From Mollicutes bacterium (GTDB lineage Bacteria > Bacillota_I > Bacilli_A > Izemoplasmatales > Izemoplasmataceae): DNA of 13,148 nt. This document shows, piece after piece, positions 1 to 6,222 of the stretch (its first letter is position 1; each line of letters begins with the position of its first letter). A model generated the notes under the pieces. The model saw nothing but the letters and a program-made list of their open reading frames with translations. It searched no databases and had not been told where the DNA came from. The stretch lies in the NCBI GenBank assembly GCA_003551455.1, contig PUMR01000094.1, forward strand, positions 1 to 13,148. Direction: 5' to 3'. A program made the position numbers and the translations under genes.

Positions 1-60
1 CCACCGAGAGGGAAGGCGCCGATGAACGATGACCCGCAAGTCAGGAGACCTGCCCGTCTG
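1..60 (+). promoter_or_regulatory. Cobalamin riboswitch, 3' half (cut by window start)
   Basis: The sequence follows the 3' part of the adenosylcobalamin riboswitch (Rfam Cobalamin family). A CCACYG-like element is followed by GGGAAGGCG at about 10-19, then a GATGACCCGCAAG segment, then the hallmark GTCAGGAGACCTGCC at about 40-54. The 5' half, with the conserved GGTGAAAATCC-type segment, would lie before base 1. Such elements normally sit just ahead of B12 synthesis, B12 transport or B12-alternative genes on the same strand. Here no + strand gene follows; the sequence runs into the 3' end of a minus-strand ABC gene. Bases 81-89 (GGAGGAAGG) can pair with 112-120 and 92-95 with 107-110, giving a hairpin just after the aptamer that contains an RBS-like sequence. 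Recognition of the aptamer is firm; what it controls is unknown. Confidence 0.85.
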
Positions 61-70
61 TTTCATGCCG

Positions 71-1078
71 TTACGGCCTCGGAGGAAGGCGCGGGTAGAC
101 CGTATCCCCGTCCTTCCTCTCCTCTTCGGCGTCGAGAATGGCGAAAACGCGGGAAGCCGATACGAGGTCCCGTTTCGTCTCCCCGAGAAGCGTGGCGAAG
201 GTCGAAAGCGGGAAGGTGAGAAAGTTCAAAAGATTGATGAACGCGAGCAACATCCCCACGGTCATCGTTCCCTGGATCACGAAGTAGCCGCCGAAAAGAA
301 ATGTGGCTATGAAGGGCACAAGACCGAAGGCTCTGCCGAAAGCATCGAGCACCGCATGCCTTTTGGCCAGGTGACGGCCGCTTTCGACACTTTCATCTAC
401 ATATATACGGTTCTTCTCTTCCAAGGTCTCTTCCAGATTGTAAGCCTTGACCACTTCTGCCCCTTTGATAAAGTCGGTGAGAACGCTGTTCACGCGGCCG
501 AGCTTCTCTTGGACCCGTTTGCTGGCATTGGCGATGGGACGAGCGAGGAACGAACTCCCGATGATGAGGATGGGGGCCATGGCCAAGGCGATCAGGGTGA
601 GCTGCCAGTTGAAGATGAAAAGGAGGATGAGCGCCAGCAAGGCGGTGAGCGGTATCTGGATGAGTCTGGGAAGGCTCGTGAAGGTGAAATTGCGGATTCT
701 CTGCATGTCGTTCGTGCCCCGCGAGAGGAGTTCTCCCGAGTGCGTCTTCTGCATGACATCATAAGACATCTCCGCGATTTTCGCTCCGAATCGTTCTCGG
801 AGGACGGCCATCCCCTTTTCGGTGTAAGAGCCGATGAGTTTCGTCCGGCCGTATGTCGAGACCAATGTGATGACGACCAAGACACCGGCCGCCGTGAGTA
901 CCCGGAAAAAGAAATCACGATCGCCTTCTAGGGCGGCATCGACAGTGAGCATCATGAGATAGCTGAAAGCGACCATGAGTGTCGAAGACAGAATGGTCAC
1001 CGTGATGCCGATGAAAAGGCGCGGTTTCCCGGGGAAGATTCTGAAGAGTCGTATCAGGGGCCTTTCTTTGTCTTTCAT
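71..1078 (-). CDS. ABC exporter membrane half, truncated, ATPase domain missing
   Basis: The 335-aa product matches the type I ABC exporter transmembrane domain of the MsbA/LmrA/BmrCD type. Hydrophobic helices lie near residues 21-43, 58-77, 137-155, 159-178, 251-270 and 272-295. The intracellular loop motif SGELLSRGTNDMQRIRNF (113-130) and the domain-end signature SASRVFAILD (307-316) are present. A full half-transporter has about 570-620 residues and continues into a nucleotide-binding domain with Walker A, LSGGQ and Walker B motifs. Here the frame drifts after about residue 325 and stops at base 71, inside riboswitch-linked sequence. The start is supported by GGGAGGGAG five bases upstream. 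As written the protein could not hydrolyse ATP, so the gene is probably broken or an assembly chimera. The substrate cannot be told. Confidence 0.8.
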   Translation of the reverse strand: MKDKERPLIRLFRIFPGKPRLFIGITVTILSSTLMVAFSYLMMLTVDAALEGDRDFFFRVLTAAGVLVVITLVSTYGRTKLIGSYTEKGMAVLRERFGAKIAEMSYDVMQKTHSGELLSRGTNDMQRIRNFTFTSLPRLIQIPLTALLALILLFIFNWQLTLIALAMAPILIIGSSFLARPIANASKRVQEKLGRVNSVLTDFIKGAEVVKAYNLEETLEEKNRIYVDESVESGRHLAKRHAVLDAFGRAFGLVPFIATFLFGGYFVIQGTMTVGMLLAFINLLNFLTFPLSTFATLLGETKRDLVSASRVFAILDAEEERKDGDTVYPRLPPRP

Positions 1079-1135
1079 GTTCTCCCTCCCTCGTCAATGT
1101 CCGCCTTGGAAAGGGGTTATCTTTCATGGCAAGTC

Positions 1136-1150
1136 TTGACAAGTCGTCAA
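1136..1150. repeat. Inverted repeat TTGAC-N5-GTCAA, possible operator
   Basis: A perfect 5-bp dyad (TTGAC, five bases, GTCAA) lies just downstream of the expected start point of the ABC gene promoter at 1159-1187. The position suits a repressor site, but five base pairs is short and no regulator gene is adjacent. Confidence 0.25.
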
Positions 1151-1158
1151 TCAAAACC

Positions 1159-1187
1159 ATTTTAGCATTGCGATGGGAGTTTCACAA
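1159..1187 (-). promoter_or_regulatory. Candidate promoter for the ABC gene
   Basis: On the minus strand TTGTGA (1187-1182), a 17-base spacer, and TAAAAT (1164-1159) preceded by TGC form an extended -10 promoter. It would give a leader of about 70 bases before the ATG at 1078. Confidence 0.5.
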
Positions 1188-1266
1188 CCCAATAAGAGAA
1201 CACCATAATATGCATTACCGAAGCTCCTGAGTCAAAGCGTCGACTGTGGGAGATGCGTCATGGTAT

Positions 1267-1291
1267 AAAAAAAGCGACCCTTGCGGATCGC
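1267..1291 (-). terminator. Terminator of the tRNA-Val/tRNA-Leu unit
   Basis: The minus strand shows a 7-bp stem, GCGATCC paired with GGGTCGC (one G-U pair), around a GCAA tetraloop. Seven T residues follow. It starts 13 bases after the tRNA-Leu CCA end. Confidence 0.85.
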
Positions 1292-1304
1292 CTCTGGGTT
1301 CTCA

Positions 1305-1392
1305 TGGTGCGAATGGGGGGACTTGAACCCCCACGGCTTTAGAAGCCACATGGCCCTCAACCATGCGCGTCTACCAATTCCGCCACACTCGC
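1305..1392 (-). tRNA. tRNA-Leu(GAG)
   Basis: The 88-base gene folds as a class II tRNA. Acceptor GCGAGTG pairs with CATTCGC, with discriminator A and encoded CCA. The D arm contains GGCGGAATTGGTAGACGC, typical of leucine tRNAs. The anticodon stem CATGG/CCATG encloses loop TTGAGGG with anticodon GAG (complement of 1356-1358). A long variable arm (TGGCTTCTAAAGCCG) and the T arm GGGGGTTCAAGTCCCCC follow. It lies three bases after tRNA-Val in the same transcript. Confidence 0.97.
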
Positions 1393-1395
1393 GCT

Positions 1396-1470
1396 TGGTG
1401 GAGACTGGAGGACTCGAACCTCCGACCCCTTGCACGTCAAGCAAGTGCTCTCCCGCTGAGCTAAGCCTCC
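1396..1470 (-). tRNA. tRNA-Val(GAC)
   Basis: The 75-base class I tRNA has acceptor GGAGGCT paired with AGTCTCC, discriminator A and encoded CCA. The D arm is TTAGCTCAGCGGGAGAGC. The anticodon stem CTTGC/GCAAG has loop TTGACGT, so the anticodon is GAC (complement of 1436-1438), reading GUC and GUU valine codons. The T arm is GGAGGTTCGAGTCCTCC. It is the first gene of a two-tRNA transcript. Confidence 0.97.
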
Positions 1471-1486
1471 TCCTAGGTCGCATTAG

Positions 1487-1516
1487 ATTATACCACCACC
1501 GCTCTGGTCAAGTCAA
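1487..1516 (-). promoter_or_regulatory. Promoter of the tRNA-Val/tRNA-Leu transcript
   Basis: On the minus strand TTGACT (1516-1511), an 18-base spacer and TATAAT (1492-1487) preceded by TGG form a near-consensus extended -10 promoter, ending 16 bases before the tRNA-Val gene. Confidence 0.85.
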
Positions 1517-1604
1517 GGCGGAAGGGGGGAGAAATCCCCTTGTGGGAAAAAATGCCCGGTTCTTTGCTCTTTCTGCCGATAATCCGCCCGAATCGACGAA
1601 AAAA

Positions 1605-1613
1605 TGATAGAAT
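1605..1613 (+). promoter_or_regulatory. Candidate extended -10 promoter for the tldD-pmbA operon
   Basis: TGATAGAAT (TG, one base, TAGAAT) lies 38 bases before the tldD start codon. No good -35 box is visible at the usual distance, so the call rests on the extended -10 element and its position. Confidence 0.45.
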
Positions 1614-1651
1614 GATTGTAATGGCAGGCATCACGACAAAGGAGGCCAAGC

Positions 1652-2989
1652 ATGATCGATTTTCCGAAGCATCTCTACACCGACGTGCGCATTGAAGAAG
1701 TCGTCGATACGCGCATACGTTTCAAGCGGAAGGAACTCCGGGAACAGAAGGTTCGCCGCAACAAAGGCGCCTTCATCCGGGTGTTCGACGGCAGACGGTG
1801 GTACTACGGGGCCGTGACGGATTTGGACAAGCTCCAGCGACACGTCGACGGAGTCGCCGCGATGGCCGAACCCGACAGTAACATCGACAACCATCCGGTC
1901 GTCAAGGCTTTAGAAGCGAACAAGAGCGAAGACGTCCGGTTCGCGAAGGACTCGGTGACGAAAACCCCCCTCGAAAAGAAACGGGCTCTCCTCGAAGAAG
2001 TCCTCGACTGCACCGACGACGAAACGATCGTGAACACCGACGGTTTCTATGTCGACAACCGTACGGTGAAGACGTTCTTCTCTTCAAAGGGGGCTTCGGT
2101 CACATTCGACAAAGAGACCGCCGGCATCGGCGTCGTGCTCGATATCGTCCATGGGGAAAACAAGGACAGGATGGCCTCCTCGATGGCGAAAACGCGTTTT
2201 GAGGACCTTCATGATGCCGCCAAGGACTTTTTCGCCGAAGAATTCGCGAAGGATGTCGATTTCGTCAAACGGGCGGTCCCGGCGGAAGCCGGCGAGCACC
2301 CCGTCCTCCTCAGTCCTCTGGCCACCGGGGTCTTCACCCACGAGAGTTTCGGCCACAAGAGCGAGGCCGACTTCATGATCGGCGACGAGACCATGAAACG
2401 CGAATGGAGCATCGGCAAGGAGATCGGGCCGGAATATCTCTCCATCGTCGACGACGGCAACATCGAAGGAAGCGGCACGACACCTTATGACGATGAAGGC
2501 ACGGCGGCGAAGAAGACCCACCTCATCAAAGACGGGAAACTTGCGGGCAGGCTCCACAGCGCTCTCACAAGCGCCTCGTTGCAAGAAAAGCCGACCGGGA
2601 ACGCCCGGGCCGTGGATTTCACGTTCGAGCCCATCGTGCGCATGACGACGACCTATATCGAAAAAGGCGAGACGCCTTTGCAGGAGATCATCAGCGGCAT
2701 CGAGAAAGGCTATTTCGTCGACACCATCAAGCACGGTTCCGGCATGAGCACCTTCACCATCGCGCCCGCGAGGGCTTACCGGATTGAAAAAGGTGAGATC
2801 AAGGAGCCCGTCAAGATCAGCGTCGTCACCGGCAGCGTTTTCGAGACGCTCGGCCATGTGGAAAAACTGAGTTCGGAATTCGAACTCCTCTCCTTCGTGG
2901 GCGGCGGTTGCGGCAAAATGGAACAATTCCCCCTGCCGGTCGGTTTCGGGGGACCCTATACGCTCGTGAAAAAGCTCAAGGTCCAATAG
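1652..2989 (+). CDS. tldD: TldD-type metallopeptidase subunit
   Basis: The 445-aa protein is a member of the TldD/PmbA (U62) family. TldD pairs with PmbA/TldE to make a cytosolic protease. In E. coli the pair matures microcin B17 and degrades unfolded CcdA. The zinc-site motif HExxxH with following acidic residue is present as HESFGHKSEAD from H230. The C-terminal Cys that serves as third metal ligand is present as GGGCG at C420. Conserved family segments TGNARA and RMTTTYIEKG occur near residues 315 and 330. The start is set by AAAGGAGG seven bases upstream. Its partner follows after 12 bases, so the two are co-transcribed. The subunit looks catalytically intact; its natural substrate is unknown. 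Confidence 0.92.
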   Translation: MIDFPKHLYTDVRIEEVVDTRIRFKRKELREQKVRRNKGAFIRVFDGRRWYYGAVTDLDKLQRHVDGVAAMAEPDSNIDNHPVVKALEANKSEDVRFAKDSVTKTPLEKKRALLEEVLDCTDDETIVNTDGFYVDNRTVKTFFSSKGASVTFDKETAGIGVVLDIVHGENKDRMASSMAKTRFEDLHDAAKDFFAEEFAKDVDFVKRAVPAEAGEHPVLLSPLATGVFTHESFGHKSEADFMIGDETMKREWSIGKEIGPEYLSIVDDGNIEGSGTTPYDDEGTAAKKTHLIKDGKLAGRLHSALTSASLQEKPTGNARAVDFTFEPIVRMTTTYIEKGETPLQEIISGIEKGYFVDTIKHGSGMSTFTIAPARAYRIEKGEIKEPVKISVVTGSVFETLGHVEKLSSEFELLSFVGGGCGKMEQFPLPVGFGGPYTLVKKLKVQ

Positions 2990-3001
2990 GAGGGAGAACA
3001 C

Positions 3002-4231
3002 ATGAAAAAAGAGACTGTCCTGATACAGAACACGGAAACCGCCGTGAAAGTGCAAAACTCCGCCATCGCCGCCGTACGCAAGAAAGATATCGCCAAGCGG
3101 GCGGTGCGGGTCTATGAGAATGACGCCGTCGGTATCGGCGGCGCGGTCGGCGAAATCAGCTGGAAGACACTCGAAAAGAACGCCGTCGCGGATCTCGAAA
3201 GCGGGATCCCCTACCCTTTCGCCTTGGAAGACGAAAGAAGGGAGCATCGCGACTACCGCCGCAAGAGTTTCACCGATGAGGGTCTGCAAATGGCGATGGA
3301 AAAGATCCTCGGCACCCTGAACGAGAGATTCCCCGCCCTTCGTTTCAGTGAAGGTCTGAACCAGAAGGAGGTCCGCCACCGGATGGAAAACACCGAGGGG
3401 CTCGACCTCGAATACCGCGACGCCCACACGGAGCTCGTCCTCCTCGTCAAGGAGAAAGAGAGCCCGAACCTCCTCGACAACATGGTCATCTATTACGGCC
3501 GGGATTTCGATGTCGACAGATTCTTGGACGCTGCCGACAACTTTTTGCGTGCCCATCTCGAGAAAGCTTCGCTTCCCGAAGGCAAGAAACTCCCGGTCTT
3601 CTTCCCCATACACGACAGCCTGAACGGCTTCTTGAACCGCGCGTTGAACGGCGAGGCCTACGCGACGGGCAGTTCGATCCTTGCGGGAAAGCTTGACGAG
3701 AAAGTTTTCGACGAACGGATCACCATCGAACAAAACCGCGATTCCGAACGCGCCTTCACCGCCTTTTTCGACACCGAGGGTGTCGTGAAACCGTGCGACC
3801 GGGTGGAACTCGTGAAAGACGGAAAACTCGTGAATGTCTTCACCGACAAAAAGACGGCGGCCGAACACGACCTTCCCCACACCGGGGCCGCAGGCGGCGA
3901 CCATGACGATGTCCCTTCCCTCTCGGGAGCCCCTTTGCGGTTCGTGCCGGATGCGAAGAACATCGCTGCTTCCCTGAAAAAGGGCCCCGCGATCTTCGTC
4001 AGTGTCACCTCCGGCGGGGAGTTCACCGCCGACGGCAATTACGGCGCCCCCGTGCAATGCGCCTATCTTTTCGACGGCAAGAGACTCCTGGGAAGACTCC
4101 CCGAATTCTCCATCAAGAGCTCGCTTTTCGACATGCTCGGAAAAGACTACATCGGCACTTTCGAGACCGATGTCGTACCCTACACCGACAAACCGGTCTT
4201 ACAGGGTTTCTGGATGGAGATCGTCCGTTGA
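3002..4231 (+). CDS. pmbA: PmbA/TldE-like partner of TldD
   Basis: The 409-aa protein has the general PmbA/TldE layout and directly follows tldD, with GGAGGGAG as its ribosome binding site. It lacks an HExxxH motif, as expected for PmbA, which supplies structure and substrate channel to the heteromer but no metal site. Family features include an N-terminal segment with VRVYENDAVGIGGAVG, which resembles the family's strand-rich start. The C-terminal half has FFDTEGVVKPCDRVELVKDGK, like the PmbA FDDEG...LIEDG region, and a late SVTSGGEFTADGNYG segment. Sequence similarity is weaker than for TldD, so the name leans partly on context. A cluster GGDHDD near residue 302 is unusual in the family, and I cannot judge its role. 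Confidence 0.82.
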   Translation: MKKETVLIQNTETAVKVQNSAIAAVRKKDIAKRAVRVYENDAVGIGGAVGEISWKTLEKNAVADLESGIPYPFALEDERREHRDYRRKSFTDEGLQMAMEKILGTLNERFPALRFSEGLNQKEVRHRMENTEGLDLEYRDAHTELVLLVKEKESPNLLDNMVIYYGRDFDVDRFLDAADNFLRAHLEKASLPEGKKLPVFFPIHDSLNGFLNRALNGEAYATGSSILAGKLDEKVFDERITIEQNRDSERAFTAFFDTEGVVKPCDRVELVKDGKLVNVFTDKKTAAEHDLPHTGAAGGDHDDVPSLSGAPLRFVPDAKNIAASLKKGPAIFVSVTSGGEFTADGNYGAPVQCAYLFDGKRLLGRLPEFSIKSSLFDMLGKDYIGTFETDVVPYTDKPVLQGFWMEIVR

Positions 4232-4237
4232 ATGCAA

Positions 4238-4268
4238 GACCCCGGCTGGCGCCGGGGTCGCTTTTTTT
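4238..4268 (+). terminator. Terminator of the tldD-pmbA operon
   Basis: GACCCCGGC pairs perfectly with GCCGGGGTC around the loop TGGC, and seven T residues follow. The T-run overlaps the stop codon of the convergent methyltransferase gene. On the minus strand no T-run follows the hairpin, so it chiefly serves the + strand. Confidence 0.92.
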
Positions 4269-5310
4269 ATGAAGGATGCTCTTTGTGGGTGACGATGTGC
4301 ACACCCGCTTTTGGACAATCCACCTTTTCGATTCCATAAAGGCGGATACCGACCTCCTGGCGCGTCTTCACGGGAAAGCCGCCTTTGTCCATGCGATAGG
4401 GCAATGGCGTCGGGGAAGCTTTTACGAAGGCTTCATGTTCTTTGATTCTACCAGCCAGAAAATCATGCGCGATGGTCGACAGATCGGCGAAGACCTCCGG
4501 CAGTTCGGCGGGGAGGCTCGCGTCGATTTCGAACCCGATAGAGTTCCGCCCCGAAAGCGCGGCGGCGACCATGGTCGTCCCGGTGCCCAAGAAGGGGTCG
4601 AGGACGGTGTCTTCCATCACGGAGTGCATGCGGATGAGCCGCAAGGGGATCTCCAGGGGGAAGGCGGCGCTCCTTTCCCGATTCTTGCCGGATAGGATTT
4701 GCCTTTTTCCGCGCACTTCCCAAAAGCTCGAAAAGAGCCGGTTGCGTTCCTCGTAGAAAAGGGCGCTCTCTTCGCGGCGGCGCCGTTCCTCTTTTGTGGC
4801 GAACGTGCGGGGGGCGCCTTTGCGGAAGATGAGGATCTGTTCGTGTTCCAAGGTGACATAGGCGTTCCCGGGCAGCATGCCGGAGCCCAGGAACTTGTTG
4901 GGGGCGTTGGTGGGCTTTTTCCAGATGATGGCGGGGAGAGCGGAAAAGCCCAGGGATAACATCTTCTCCGTGATGCGGGCGGCGTTCGGATGCAGTTCGA
5001 AACGCCCGTTCATGCTTCTGGTGGCGTCCCCGATGTTCACACAGACGATCCCGCCGGCTTTCATGACCCGGGGGAGTTCTTCCCAGACGGCATCGAGGTG
5101 TCCGTGCATGAGCGAGAAAGCCTTGCGGGCATCCTCGTTCGCAAGGGCGCGGGCGATCGCGGGGTCCTCTTCGGCGAAGGTCGCATCCCACATCTTGATC
5201 ATGGGATAGGGAGGAGAGGTCACGACGAGGTCGACATGCGCGGCGGGAAGGTCTTTGATATGCAAGGCGGAACGGATGTGGGTCTCGTGGCGGGTCTCGA
5301 TGGCTTTCAC
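4267..5310 (-). CDS. Beta-class DNA methyltransferase (N4-cytosine or N6-adenine), no restriction partner
   Basis: The 347-aa protein transfers a methyl group from S-adenosylmethionine to a base in DNA. Catalytic motif IV is TSPPY (31-35) and the SAM-binding motif I is DPFLGTGTT (238-246), followed by GRNSIGFEID. The order IV then I marks the beta class. TSPPY is common in N4-cytosine enzymes but also occurs in N6-adenine ones, so the modified base is open. The start is GTG. The next in-frame Met lies after the catalytic motif, so GTG or something further upstream is needed. The start overlaps the stop of the upstream gene as GTGA, which implies translational coupling. The roughly 70-residue C-terminal part after the motif I region is not recognised. 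No restriction endonuclease is nearby. Confidence 0.9.
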   Translation of the reverse strand: MKAIETRHETHIRSALHIKDLPAAHVDLVVTSPPYPMIKMWDATFAEEDPAIARALANEDARKAFSLMHGHLDAVWEELPRVMKAGGIVCVNIGDATRSMNGRFELHPNAARITEKMLSLGFSALPAIIWKKPTNAPNKFLGSGMLPGNAYVTLEHEQILIFRKGAPRTFATKEERRRREESALFYEERNRLFSSFWEVRGKRQILSGKNRERSAAFPLEIPLRLIRMHSVMEDTVLDPFLGTGTTMVAAALSGRNSIGFEIDASLPAELPEVFADLSTIAHDFLAGRIKEHEAFVKASPTPLPYRMDKGGFPVKTRQEVGIRLYGIEKVDCPKAGVHIVTHKEHPS

Positions 5311-5951
5311 CCCTTCTTCCGGCGATAGGCGTAGCGGTCGGTGAAAAGACGGACCACGCGCTTCCAGGCGGTCTTTTCGCTTTTGGTCCAGGCTTCATGG
5401 GCGTTTTCGTGACGGCTCTTCCGCTTGATCTCTTCCAGGTCTTTTGCGAGTTCGTCGTATCGCTTGTTTGTCGCGGTGATGAGCGCTTGGCGTACGGGGC
5501 TCTTCCGGCGCAGATGTCCCAGGGTCATCTCGAGGTGGCAAAAACAGAGGGGGTCGCCTTCACGGTAGGTCGCGAAAAAGTCCGTTTCGGAAAGACACTG
5601 CGCGAAAAAGCGGAGATACGCCTTTTCGTTCGTGCTTTCCAGAGCGCATAGGACACATTCTGCCTTCTTGCGGCGCTTGCCCAACCGCCGGCGCATATAA
5701 TTCATGAGGCTCTCATAGAGGATCGCATGCGAAAGGGGTCTTCCCCCTTTCAGGACTTTTTCGGCATGGAGCCCGCAGAAACCTTCGGCATCCAGGAAAT
5801 CCCGACGGAAGCCGGCGTCGGTCACATTCTCGTAGAGGATGGCGTTCGTCCTTCTCTCGCTCCGTTTGTCGATGAGGCGGCAGACGGGACAGCCCGGACG
5901 CTTCATCTCGTCGAGGAGGGCGAGGCGGACGAGGTCCTTCTCTTTTTGCAT
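5307..5951 (-). CDS. DUF6062-like Cys-rich protein, probable metal binder
   Basis: The 214-aa protein resembles the uncharacterised DUF6062 family of Bacillota; I recall the pattern rather than having searched it. It shows two similar halves. The first has CPVC (21-24) and later GFCGLH (C59, H62). The second has CVLC (99-102) and later LCFCH (C136, C138, H139). CxxC plus FCxxH twice suggests two zinc sites or a similar metal centre. The C-terminal third is highly basic (Lys/Arg-rich, 146-214), compatible with nucleic acid contact. No signal peptide or membrane segment is seen. It is the first gene of a two-gene operon and its stop overlaps the methyltransferase start. A role alongside the methyltransferase is inferred only from coupling. 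Confidence 0.7.
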   Translation of the reverse strand: MQKEKDLVRLALLDEMKRPGCPVCRLIDKRSERRTNAILYENVTDAGFRRDFLDAEGFCGLHAEKVLKGGRPLSHAILYESLMNYMRRRLGKRRKKAECVLCALESTNEKAYLRFFAQCLSETDFFATYREGDPLCFCHLEMTLGHLRRKSPVRQALITATNKRYDELAKDLEEIKRKSRHENAHEAWTKSEKTAWKRVVRLFTDRYAYRRKKG

Positions 5952-5972
5952 GGCATCACCGCTTTCATGTTA

Positions 5973-5981
5973 AGGATATCA
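5973..5981 (-). promoter_or_regulatory. Candidate extended -10 promoter of the DUF6062-methyltransferase operon
   Basis: The minus strand reads TGATATCCT here, a TGn-extended -10 element, 22 bases before the ATG at 5951. It lies after the tRNA-Arg terminator, so the operon needs a start here. No good -35 box is present. Confidence 0.4.
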
Positions 5982-6006
5982 CAAACCCCCGCTTTGCGAA
6001 ACAAAC

Positions 6007-6028
6007 AAAAAAGCCCCGGAGGGCTTTT
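6007..6028 (-). terminator. Terminator of tRNA-Arg
   Basis: On the minus strand AAAAGCCC pairs with GGGCTTTT around the loop TCCG, and the T-run continues for two more bases. It starts ten bases after the tRNA 3' end. Confidence 0.85.
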
Positions 6029-6037
6029 AGGGCAAGT

Positions 6038-6114
6038 TGGCGTTCCGGGGGGGATTCGAACCCCCGACCTACAGCTTAGGAGGCTGTTGCTCTGTCCTGC
6101 TGAGCTACCGGAAC
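6038..6114 (-). tRNA. tRNA-Arg(CCU)
   Basis: The 77-base gene has acceptor GTTCCGG paired with CCGGAAC, discriminator G and encoded CCA. The D arm is TAGCTCAGCAGGACAGAGC. The anticodon stem ACAGC/GCTGT encloses loop CTCCTAA with anticodon CCT (complement of 6078-6080), which reads the AGG arginine codon. The T arm is GGGGGTTCGAATCCCCC. It is a single-gene transcript with its own promoter and terminator. Confidence 0.97.
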
Positions 6115-6121
6115 CCAGAGT

Positions 6122-6149
6122 ATTGTACCATAGCTCAAAGATATTGCAA
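6122..6149 (-). promoter_or_regulatory. Promoter of tRNA-Arg
   Basis: On the minus strand TTGCAA (6149-6144), a 16-base spacer and TACAAT (6127-6122) preceded by TGG form an extended -10 promoter ending seven bases before the tRNA. Confidence 0.75.
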
Positions 6150-6194
6150 TAGCGGTTCACGCCCCGACAAGCTGGTTGGGCAAGCCCGAGAGGA

Positions 6195-6222
6195 AAGAAG
6201 GCCGACAGACGTCAGCCTTCTT
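6195..6222 (-). terminator. Terminator of the aldo/keto reductase gene
   Basis: On the minus strand AAGAAGGCTGAC pairs with GTCGGCCTTCTT (12 bp, one G-U) around the loop GTCT. The hairpin overlaps the stop codon and is followed by the pyrimidine run TCCTCTC. Confidence 0.75.

Noticed and set aside
29..931. 300-codon + strand frame starting inside the riboswitch
   Set aside because: It begins within the aptamer, lies antisense to the ABC membrane domain and is composed of charged, low-complexity residues. It is a shadow frame.
1232..1607. Frames over the tRNA-Leu/tRNA-Val genes (GLEPPTPCTSS-type peptides)
   Set aside because: These are well-known spurious translations of tRNA genes; both tRNAs fold fully. 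The same applies to frames over tRNA-Arg near 5903-6243.
2084..4057. Long minus-strand open frame (657 codons) opposite tldD and pmbA
   Set aside because: It mirrors the codon pattern of the two genes on the + strand, has no ribosome binding site, and its translation shows no domain. The + strand proteins have clear family motifs.
4267..5951. A complete restriction-modification system
   Set aside because: Only the methyltransferase is recognised. The Cys-rich partner shows no nuclease motif, and the flanking genes are housekeeping or tRNA.
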